From positions 24,947,901-25,011,900 of the forward strand of contig OZ038527.1 of the NCBI GenBank assembly GCA_964036665.1: a DNA stretch of 64,000 nucleotides, given 5' to 3'. Positions 22,262 to 31,688 of this stretch are shown piece by piece; within the stretch, counting starts at the first letter, position 1; every line of letters begins with the position of its first letter. The notes beneath the pieces were generated by a model that did not search any database, was not told where the DNA came from, and worked only from the letters and a program-made list of their open reading frames with translations. The position numbers and the translations under genes are program-made. Origin of the DNA: Gordius sp. MW1 (lineage: Eukaryota; Nematomorpha; Gordioida; Gordea; Gordiidae).

Positions 22262-23011
22262 ATGCCAATCACTAGGTCTCAGTCGGAAACAACTCCAAGA
22301 ACCATCAGGTCACCTCGAACACCTAGGAACTCATCAGCAGTACGTAATTTGAACTTTGATAGACCACCAAGAGGAGACATTACACCACCATCGGACATAA
22401 CGCTGACTGGAAACTCTAAAATGGGGGAAATTCTTGAAAGACTAACAAGAAATCAAGAGATAATGATGGCGGAGAACGCCTTGACGCGAAGAACGAACGA
22501 ATCCATGGTCCAATTGTTGGAAAGAATGTCGATAAATGCAGGAAGCACCACGTCGTTGCCGGGGGCTTTCCAAGCATCCGGCTCTATGCCAGCGACAGCT
22601 CAAATCCTGCCAGCCCCGGAGCCTCCAAGGACATCCCAGTCGGTATGGGATGACATTCAATTACACATCAAGGGGCTGGAGGATCTAACCTTGGACCCGG
22701 AGGCTCGAGTCGCCAAGAGAGACAAGCACGAGGCAAAATACGCCCTGCACACGGCCAAATTGATGACACCTAACATGCCGATCGAGGCATTAATACCCGT
22801 GGACGATCAACTCAAAACATTATGCCTAGCCATCCGGTTCAATTGGGCAACGGCCACAAGAACGGATGCATCTTGGCTTAAAGAGATGAAGATGTCCGAT
22901 GTAGAGGTGTCCAGACAGGCCAAGAAGCAGTTTTTTCCGAGCGCTGGCAGGGGAGGAGGCGGCACGAAGAGCCGCAACTTCAAGAAGGGCGCGGCCCCTG
23001 CCCAGCGTTAG
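22262..23011 (+). CDS. Gag-like protein of the short-LTR element
   Basis: A 249-residue ORF opening at the first ATG after the left repeat. The N-terminal part is Arg/Ser/Thr/Pro-rich (MPITRSQSETTPRTIRSPRT). The middle contains a predicted helical stretch (EILERLTRNQEIMMAENALT, MVQLLERMSINAG). The C-terminus is Gly/Arg/Lys-rich (RGGGGTKSRNFKKG), which could bind nucleic acid; there is no CCHC knuckle. No homologue is recognised, and the gag call rests on its place before pol. It overlaps the pol open frame by 107 bases. Confidence 0.65.
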   Translation: MPITRSQSETTPRTIRSPRTPRNSSAVRNLNFDRPPRGDITPPSDITLTGNSKMGEILERLTRNQEIMMAENALTRRTNESMVQLLERMSINAGSTTSLPGAFQASGSMPATAQILPAPEPPRTSQSVWDDIQLHIKGLEDLTLDPEARVAKRDKHEAKYALHTAKLMTPNMPIEALIPVDDQLKTLCLAIRFNWATATRTDASWLKEMKMSDVEVSRQAKKQFFPSAGRGGGGTKSRNFKKGAAPAQR

Positions 23012-24905
23012 GAAGCGCCTACTTGCAGTCACAAACAATTGGGAAGTCGGGCCCTTGGGCTTACCGCTCCCATCGTGTAGCGCGGAGAAAAGGTCCCCCA
23101 CCTGGTTGAAGAGTATACTTTCTTTTCTTAGGGAGACCCGCCGTATTATATTCTCCCCGTCTACAGAGGTTCCGCCCGTCGAGGCCCCTCATCAACAAAC
23201 TCCACCATCAACACCGGAGCGGCCAACCGATACCGAACGCCCCCGTGAAGTGGAAACCAGGATAGGCTCGGTTGAAACGTCCCTCGGCGGGGACGCTGGC
23301 TCGTCATCTTTATGCGAGGTCATGAAAGCACATAAGTTGCTTTTCAACTGGGGCAAAACCAACGTTAACTCGGTCCCACCCGGGCGCCTAGACGTACGAA
23401 CAACAAGGCTCAAACCCAACCCGTTCATGTCCAAGTTTACATTAAAGGTGGCTTTCGAGGGATACAGAGCACCTCTGGACAAGAAACGTATCAGGGCAAA
23501 CGGGGGGCTTTTCTGCCCCCCTAAAAACAAACGAATATCAAAGGGAGCGCCGGCATACTTTACGGAGCTGGAGAGAGCTGGCGTCACATCCCAAACTACA
23601 GCATTAGCAATACGATCGGCCACCTTCTTTATAGCTAAAACTAATGGGGATGCCAGAGTAATAACGGACCTGGCGGAGGCGTCCAAAAACTTTAGGCCTC
23701 ACCCCTTGAAACTATCAACAATACCACTGACGGCCAAACAATTGTCTAAAGCCAAATGGGCCGCCAAGGTGGACCTCAAGGCTGCGTTCTTTTCAATACC
23801 AATACACTCAACAACGAAGAAGTACGTGGGGTATGGTTGGAAGCGAAAACTCTTCCACTACAACGTCCTTCCGATGGGGGCCTCCTTCTCGCCCTTTGTC
23901 CTCCAAATGATTGTGGCGGACCTAGCAAAGAAGGCAATAACACGTTCAAGCTACAACGTATACTTGGACGATATTCTAATCTTCAGTGAAGAATATGACA
24001 ACGTCCAACTCGACCTAGAAGAGCTGGCGGAGATGGCCAGGGACTGGGGACTTACAATCAACGTGTCCAAAACATCCATCTTACCTGCACAACATATTGA
24101 GTATTTGGGAATGCTCCTCAAGCTAGATGTAGGATCGGTCAGGATCCTGCCCAACACAATAACCCGTCTCAAACTGGCAGCTGATATCCTGTACATGTGT
24201 ATGGAAGACAGGGACGCACCTGATCCCTTGGTTCTCCTAGAGGCGCTGGGAGCGCCCAACTATTTCTACTACAACTTTGCGGGAATGACAAAGTTATTCG
24301 CCCCTTTCTACGCATTAACCAACCCTAATGCACCTGGGTTCAACCGAATAACCGCAACCACTAAGCTCATGGCAATAATGGCAGCAATAGGTGATACGAT
24401 GCCGCTATACAAAGAATTCACCACTACAATCTCAGTAGACGCATCCAATTCCCACATAGGCATAGCCTGGGAAGAAACACTATCGTCCGTTACCTTCCAA
24501 GGGGCAGCGGATAAAATCGGGTGGAAGTGGCCCTGAGAAGGCCACATAACTCTAACAGAGACACTCGCAGCATGCTATGGATACGCCATAGCAAGGGAGA
24601 AGGGACATATATACCCAAGGATTGTAACCGACTCGGCTACAGCCTATTACGTTTTAAGGAAAGGTGGCTCCAACTCACCGATAGTGGAGGACCTGATTGG
24701 AACATTTACCACCAAATACGGGCTACACGCACTTATAGCCCTTCATTTTAACATCAAATGGACGAGCACGGGGACAAATCCGGCCGACGTTCCGTCCAGG
24801 ACCTGGTATCCCCGTCCAGACGACACCGAGAACCTTATGCAATACGTATCGGAAGAAATACGAGAAGAGGAAATAGATCTTGAATTTTGGAATGGCGAAA
24901 TTTAG
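22905..24905 (+). CDS. Pol: reverse transcriptase and RNase H, one in-frame TGA
   Basis: The frame is open from 22905 (just after a TAG) to TGA at 24534-24536, and resumes in the same frame to TAG ending 24905. The first ATG in frame is only at 23322, so translation probably continues from gag by a +1 shift. RT blocks: FFIAKTNGDARVITDL, AAKVDLKAAFFSIPIH, NVLPMGASFSPFVLQM, YLDD (23961-23972), ILPAQHIEYLGMLL. RNase H blocks: VDASNSHIGIAW (Asp codon at 24438), TLTETLAACYGYAI (Glu codon at 24558), RIVTDSATAYYVL, NPADVPSR. The TGA splits the RNase H domain between its first Asp and Glu. DLKxAFFxIPIH resembles DIRS/Ngaro-type RTs, but no tyrosine recombinase follows. It contains no protease or integrase. 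Confidence 0.85.
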
Positions 24906-24938
24906 GGAAAGTCCAGGAAAAGAACAAAACAATAACCC

Positions 24939-25057
24939 ATCACGTGACTTTTTCCTATAAAAGGCACGCCATTGCTGGAGGGCTTATTCGTTCGTTTCTC
25001 CCCATTCACTTACTTGCCCTCCACAACTTCCTTTCACTTTCCCCCTTTTTTACCACT
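24939..25057 (+). repeat. Right 119-bp direct terminal repeat
   Basis: Identical to 22088-22206. It begins 34 bases after the pol stop codon. The bases after it (CCTTTAAATTCGCC) share ten with those downstream of the left repeat. Confidence 0.95.
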
Positions 25058-25237
25058 CCTTTAAATTCGCCATTTACATAAACATATATTATAGTATATA
25101 CGCGCGCTTTTTGATATAGTATATGAGTAGTTTTTGGTAATAAACGCCCCCGGTGAACCAATTGCGTAACCGGGGGAATCCGGAGGCAGACTTGCTGTCT
25201 TCGGATTTAATTAATTTGAACACACCTTGTTTTTTGT

Positions 25238-25888
25238 TGAATAAATAAATCGTTTTTGTTGTAAAGAGAACAGATAGAACATAAAGCCCCACCTAAGGCT
25301 TCATCAAAAATTAGCCATTTGTATTTAGATGTCCATGAAATCATAAATTTATATGATGGTTTAAGTTTTAAATTTTGCCCATGTTTTTCACTTTCAGAGA
25401 CTGAGCAATTAGTAGAGCCGCCAATACACTCATCTTTTCTTTATCAATATATATTAATAAAATAAAAACAACTTGCAAAATTTTAATTAACAGCATTTTT
25501 ATCATAAGAAAAAGAAGAGACAGTTTTCCCCACTCCAGCAGAATTACAATTTTCATCTTGACCTAAAACATGAAAATATATATAATACTTCTATATTAAA
25601 ACCAAAATCTTTCTTGCCTCTTTCAGAGTTCATGTAAATTTCACTGCTGGAAGCAGAATAATATCTGCCTTTAACTTATATTTAAAATATCTAATGCTCA
25701 AAAATTTTTTAATTCAGTCCATCTTTACCTATTACAAACAAACATATTCATGTCTTATTTTATATAAACACAAATACCCATACATAATTAAAATCATTCC
25801 AAATTAAATCATATTTACCATCTTTTTTATTAGGCTTTTTCTTTTTACTAAAGTAGTGTAAAAGAGTACTTTTATATTTACCAGACAT
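25238..25888 (-). pseudogene. TTF/ZMYM-like zinc-finger N-terminal fragment (hAT-transposase relative)
   Basis: Exon 25819-25888 starts ATG and encodes MSGKYKSTLLHYFSKKKKPN, the lysine-rich LxxFF/YFxKK start common to TTF-type zinc-finger and ZMYM1-like hAT relatives. A second exon (about 25498-25561) reads GQDENCNSAGVGKTVSSFSY. A third (to 25432) reads SYKFMISWTSKYKWLIFDEA, then ALCSICSLY, matching the W-x-x-A-x-C-x2-C finger start. The frame ends at TAA shortly after; a shifted frame continues with GVFKLIKSEDSKSASGFPRL. No catalytic domain remains between here and the LTR element, whose right repeat lies 180 bases away. The family is inferred from these short motifs. Confidence 0.5.
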
Positions 25889-27509
25889 CTGCAATTCAAA
25901 ATAAGCATATTATATGAATAAAAAACAAACAATAGAATCTATTATTAATAATAATTCTTTTTAAGTTTATAAGTAAGATAGTGATTTAATAATTTTTAAA
26001 GCATTTATTTATGTTTATTTATCTATTAATATTTTTTAATTAAAGATAATTTGTAACTTTCAAGATTGTAAATTAGGGTTCACAGATGTTAAAAAATGAT
26101 GTCTATGTTCATCTGATTTGTAAAAAAAATTTAATTTCGCCAATTTTATTTATTTTATTTTTTTATTGACAAATTAAAATAATTTATTGAATTTCAATTT
26201 TAGCCTATTAATATAATTTATGACTTCATGATGGAATTTGAGTTCATGCTTCCTTCAATCAAAACTCTCCGGGGGGGGGGCGGGGTATTGGCTCCCCCCT
26301 AAAAGAAACCTTGGAAAGGCATTTATTAATACAACGCAAATTTTTAGGTTGTTTTAAATGAATTAATTTTATAAGCATAGGCAATGGCTTTTGTATTCAA
26401 AAAACTGCATTATAATCTCTACATATTACGTTCGTACTTGAAAAAGCTTAGACAGTTAAATTATCTATTTAGTGACTAATGCAATAATATACATATTTTG
26501 TCAATGAAATAAAAGGATTTAAACAATTGGTAATAGAAGTTAAAGATCTTGTTCTAAACTTGAATCAGCATCGTTACTGCCCCCCCCACACCCACGCATG
26601 TTATAAATTTTAGGGGCAGTCTAATTCAGCAATCTGAATACTTGATTTACCTATCTTATCCTAAATTTTTTTTTGGAAAACAGTTGTTTCTGATTATAAT
26701 TTCAAATGGATTTAATTAATGTGGCGAGGAAATAACAAAATGTAAAGAGGATATGGGTAATAAGATAAAAATGTTCTAAAATAGAGTTTAAATAAAAAAA
26801 ATGCAAAGCAATTAAAATAACAATCGTCTGCGTTCTAATCACGGGACTTGTTACTGTTATACAAATCATTGTAAATACGCAACAAATCCTTCCTTACTAT
26901 ACGATCAATTGTAGAACAAGAATTTTGACATTTAAAAGGCCATTCAACTATCAGATAACATTGCAACTCATAAAATTTATAAGAAATATTGGTAACGAGC
27001 AAGTTTTTTGTCAGCGAAAGTTAACTTATATGATTTAGACATTAAATATAAACCTATATTGCTAAGAGGCAATTTTCCTACTAATATTTCAACTAAATCC
27101 ACTGAGGTTTATTAAAATTAAATATTTTTATCTCCTTGATCAAATCCTTTAATATACGGTAAATGAACGGGTTTCGATAAAAAAACAAGTTCTAACTTAC
27201 TTGAAATCTTGTTTTTGCAAGATCCATCAAAATTTATTTCGCTGAAAATCTACTGAAGTGATGTAAATGGCACAAATAACAAAATAAGATGGTTTATGGT
27301 ATATGGTATATGACTTTGTTTCAAACTTAAGAAACCTGGGTCCCAAGAATCCCTTCAACACCCTTACAGCCTACAAAATGTTATTTAAGCCACTGCCGAA
27401 TATAAATATACCTTTTTGATCCCCATAACCACATACACCATTTAAATACTGTGTTAAAATTCGATGGTTACGTAAAATCTCCCAGGATGCTTAAGGACCT
27501 ACCCTATAC
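25889..27509. other. AT-rich spacer, no gene seen
   Basis: Contains G-run CTCCGGGGGGGGGGCGGGG at 26267 and a C-run at 26580 next to CCACGCATG, possibly eroded ends of the CATGGGCGTAGCCA-type repeat. A run of TATGGTATATGGTATATGAC is at 27293. Nothing codes convincingly. Confidence 0.5.
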
Positions 27510-27712
27510 TAATGTTGTAAAAACGATTGGGTTCTGTTTGGACGACCTTTGGTTTAACCAAGTCTAACAGTCGATTCTGGTCTGTTTTCTAGATTTCGAC
27601 TAAGTTTAATGGTCGACTATGAAAATTAGACCAAAAAATCTTTAGTTTGTTTATGCCTAGTCGACTAAAACCAAAGGTCGACCAAACAAATCCAGCCGTT
27701 TTTACAACACTA
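27510..27712. mobile_element. hAT-type MITE, 203 bp, perfect 8-bp TSD
   Basis: Arms TAATGTTGTAAAAACG and the complement of CCGTTTTTACAACACTA, flanked by CCCTATAC on both sides (27502-27509, 27713-27720). It is the longest member of the TAGTGTTGTAAAAACGGC family. The extra length is a second pair of inverted GTCGAC/GGTCTG blocks in the centre. Confidence 0.93.
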
Positions 27713-27914
27713 CCCTATACCAGTTCAGTACTTAAACAAGATAAATCATAAACAATACACCAAATTCCGAAGATTAAATGGGGGAGTAATTCGAACCAAT
27801 GAGTAACGACCCTTTTGCTGTGATTGAAGCTTTTAATTGTAAAAGAAAACGTTCATCATGCGATTCGCTTGTGGATGCTATGCAGTTATAGTTATCTGAT
27901 AGTATCCCAGTTAA

Positions 27915-29145
27915 TTAGAAAGTTGTTTCAATAGGGCCGATTAAAATTGTAGTTCTCAATATGTAGCCAAAGTAGCTGGACACTCCAAAATTCGCTAACC
28001 AGTGAGTTAAAAATGTACGGGCGACGGTTGCGGCAGTTGCGTCGTTAATAGGGATTGCAATCGGCCATCGGGTGAAACGGGTAAGGTGGGTGTTGAAAAC
28101 CATATAGATGATCAAACCGGTGCATCGAAATGTTTCAGGCAAGAGTTAAATTCGTACCTGAAATGGAAAACTGTTATACCTTAAGGCTTTTGAGCTCTGA
28201 TTGATATAGTTCTTGTTTTGTGGCGTCGCGATGGATTTATTTAGTAGTTTCATAGTATCGATTTCGGTTCTGAAAAGTGTTTGATACTATTTTTGCATGA
28301 CCTTAAATAAACTGTATATCTGACCTAATCTGTGAGATACAATATAGGTCTCGTATTTTGCGTGGCGACTATATATTGGATTTAAAGGCGAGAGCGTGCG
28401 TTTGGTTTGTAATCGGAAATAATTGTAAAATCGCTACTTTCTAATATATGTGTCTAATATTTGACAGAAAGATGTTAGTATTTTGCTTAATTTAATAAAA
28501 AAAAATTATAAAAGACGGATTCACCTTTTATTGATGTAAAACGGCCTCAATGGCAGTGTTAGACGCCAGTTGTAGTAGAGTGACTTTGCCGAGGAGGTCA
28601 GTAAGTTGTTGGAGGAGGAGTGCACGGTTAGTTATGAAGCGAGTGTAAAACGACGTTGTTTCATAATGGTTGGGATGGCGATAGATTTGATTGCTGAGAT
28701 CTTGTCCGGTATTGAAGTTAAACCATGTGGGGAAGTGCAGCATCTTATGATATCTATAGAAGAACGTCCCCACTCACATTTATTTAGATTAAATTTTAGG
28801 TGAAATTCTTGTAATTGTCTAAAAACTTGACGTAAGTGAAGTAGTCTTAATGTTCGGTGGTATAAACCTATTATTAGATATTATTTAAATAAGCAAAGGT
28901 GAAGTTGAGACCACGCAGAGCTTTGTCAATAAAGTGTTGGAAAGTTGTAGCAGAATTGCGTCTAAAAGGCATGCATGAAAATACTTAATACCTAAAATGT
29001 TTAATGCGGTTTTTGTGATGTCCTCTAAGGCTACCGAGATTTGATGATAAGCTCTGACCAGATTTATTGGGTGATGGTTGTGTCGGCCAGGTTGAGTGAG
29101 AGATTTTGCCGGCGTGGTCAAGGACAACCATAGAATAATATACAA
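27915..29145 (-). pseudogene. Ty3/gypsy-type pol remnant (RT, RNase H, integrase)
   Basis: Three decayed pieces occur in the right order on the minus strand. RT (29145-28885): INLVRAYHQISVALEDITKT, and in another frame MPFRRNSATTFQHFIDKALR. RNase H region (28773-28528): QQLTDLLGKVTLLQLASNTA followed by IEAVLHQ. Integrase core (about 28105-27915): LTRFTRWPIAIPINDATAAT, then VARTFLTHWLANFGV. Stops and frameshifts interrupt every part, and no LTRs were identified. It is an old, dead insertion. Confidence 0.8.
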
Positions 29146-29382
29146 TGGACTGGTGAAGCTGATATTAAGTAAATAAGGGTGTTGGCCGCCATCTTTAAGG
29201 CTTATATTAACTCACAGACGATATTAACTTTGTTAAATATTTAATGTCCAACTTATGTATAGCAAGTTGATTCTTTAAGTCTTTCATACATTTGCCCCCA
29301 AAAGGGCGTATATTCAAAAAATCCATATGGCGGTCTTAGTTGCTTAACAAATTTAAATGCAAAGACCAGCTCTTCGCTAGTC

Positions 29383-29700
29383 TTCTTCTTTCTAGTTTAT
29401 CACCTAGGCTGGTGGTCAGTCCTTTCAACATTAATTTCCATTTGTCTCTATATTTACATAGATCTTACTTTATCTTGTGAATTTTCATATCGTGGCTTAT
29501 TTTATATTTCACATAAACTTGGGTCTTCCTTTCTTTCATTTTCCTGCGAAATTTATCTTCTAAATTTTTTTTCTGACGTAGCTATCGTCCCTTCTTTCAA
29601 CATAGCCATACCATTTTAGTCTGTTTAGTAGGACCTTTGTCTTAATAAATGTTGTACCCAAATTTCTTCTTATTTCTCTATATTACAGTGGCTCTATAAA
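29383..29700 (-). mobile_element. RTE LINE 3' end, minus strand
   Basis: Starts with (CTT)n and then matches, in reverse complement, the last 300 bases of the RTE at 59570-59870 (GGTGGTCAGTCC, CATTTGTCTC, ATCTTGTGAATTTTCATATC, GACGTAGCTATCGTCCCTTC). The tail is the GAA-repeat end typical of these elements. Only the end of ORF2 remains. Confidence 0.75.
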
Positions 29701-31688
29701 CAGTTTTGATATTTTGAGATATCCGGTTTATATCTTGTTAAAGCAAAGCATACACTTCTTTTTGGTTGAAAATTTTTTTTGAAATAAAACACTACTATTG
29801 ATCTTCTATAATTGCCTAATGAAATATACTCATTGTTTTAATTTTATATTTGCCACACATTTTGACACCCCGCGTCTGTGATGCAATCATAGGCAAATAC
29901 TATTTTTCCTCTATAAGAAATCTTTGTAGAATAAATATTTTGGTTAAATCTATCCAGCCCACCCATATATCTATTGTATATTTAAACCTTAAATGGTCAA
30001 TCAACTTGTATTCTCGACTTCAGCTGGTTGACTGAACCTATTTCGCTGATTTTTATATAGTCTGGGTTCCATGACAACAATCATTTTGCTTGCAAGAGGA
30101 ATTGATAACATGTGACTATATAGTTGTCATTCCGTAGTATTGCTACTAAATTTAAGTAACTTTTTTCTCGAAATAATCACGTTTTTTACAAAACTTTAGG
30201 ATCACTTAGCGGACATTTTATTCGATTCGTTTTAGCTGTTCCTGTCGCGCTAACTGTAATTTTTGAGAGTGCATTTAATAATTTTGTGCTGGTAAAGAAA
30301 TTATCATAATATAATATATATTACAAGGAGAATTTTCTTCATTAATTTATCAAAAAGTGGTAGAATACACGAAGCACCCTAATAAACATAGTAAGTTCCG
30401 CTCTTATTTATTCCAACTTACCCAAACTATTAATCTTTCTCACTTAGATAAGGCCAAGAACCTCTCTCAACCAACATATCTTATTTGTTTATAAAGTCTT
30501 TATAATTATGTCATTTATATATCTTAGAGTTACAATTTTTTATAATCAATATATCGCAGATGACTACTAAATCAGCACATCTTTATTCATAACCTTTATC
30601 TAAATTTGTTGTTATTAAACATGATACTTCTTAACAATTAGAGGAAGTAGAGTTTAAAAATGCGTTCATTAATTGGAATTTACGATACCCTATTCATCCA
30701 CTACACCATAAAAATGTCGTAAAAATATTGATATAAACTAAACAGAGTTTTAAACGAATAGGTTTTTGCATTAAAGACAATATATTAATAACAAACTAAA
30801 TAACAATCATGGCCGCTTTTATAATCAATGATTTTAATTTTGAAGCCATATTTTTTTTCTTAATATTTACCTTATGTTTACTAAAATTTAATGTCAAGAG
30901 ATGGTCCGATAGGGGAATATCCCCCGTGAATTCCCTTGGGAATTTTTGATTCTTAATAATTTCCTCTTTAGTGTATTATATATGATATATCAAAAATTTT
31001 GTCTTTCAAAAAATACTATCATTGGTACTTGAAACAATTGTTTACTATTTGATACGAACAATCACCATATAAGTTATATTATCATTTCTATCAATACTTA
31101 ATTTATTTAAGGTCCATTTTTCCAAAACAAGTTGATGTAAAAGGTTTCATTGTAATAAAAAGTGAATATCCCTATTTTATTTTAAAAAGGTTATTGAATA
31201 ATTATAATATTTGAAAGATCTTGATTTATTCTAAGGTCTATATTTACAAAAAAAAATCAATTCTTTAAAGGTTTTATAAGGTGTAATTTCGATTACACAG
31301 CGCTTTTAAATTGGTTAAAGGAATGCACGTTAATTAAGCTATTAGTGCACTCTCTGATAATGCCGCCCTCGAATGCGGCTTCCATAATAATTTAGTCTGC
31401 ATTTGAGAAGATTTATAATAGTAAATTCAAGAACTAACTTGGCAATGCAAATATTTGCATGGGGCACGTATAGCATCTCACCTAAAAGGTTAGGTGATGT
31501 TAGTCTATGGACTAAGATGTAAAAAAATTAAGAAAGCAATGGGCTTTGATGAAATGTTTCTGAATATATATATAATTACTCACTAAGCTTAAGTTAAATT
31601 TTTTGATGCTTGTATTAAATGTTTGTACCCTATATAGTAGAATGCTAAATGTGTATAAATAAAATGTTAAATGGCTGTTTTTGTAATA
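29701..31688. other. AT-rich spacer, no gene or repeat recognised
   Basis: Open frames are short and of random composition on both strands. No splice-bounded exon with recognisable protein content was found. Confidence 0.5.

Larger units (their letters stand above)
22088..25057 (+). mobile_element. Compact short-LTR retroelement lacking integrase (2970 bp)
   Basis: Identical 119-bp direct repeats (22088-22206 and 24939-25057) enclose gag (22262-23011) and RT-RNase H (22905-24905). Only 33 bases separate the pol stop from the right repeat, so there is no room for integrase, protease or a tyrosine recombinase. The repeats do not start TG or end CA, and no target duplication was seen. The inside is clearly richer in GC than the flanks. 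The RT has DIRS-like features (DLKAAFFSIPIH, YLDD). Identical repeats point to a recent insertion. Confidence 0.85.

Noticed and set aside
23192..23686. 164-codon antisense ORF opposite pol, and smaller antisense ORFs at 22442, 23951 and 24308
   Set aside because: Shadows of the GC-rich gag-pol frames, without recognisable protein features.
24906..25100. DIRS/Ngaro-style split direct repeats or a tyrosine recombinase gene
   Set aside because: No B1/B2 repeat pair was found and only 33 bases lie between pol and the right repeat.
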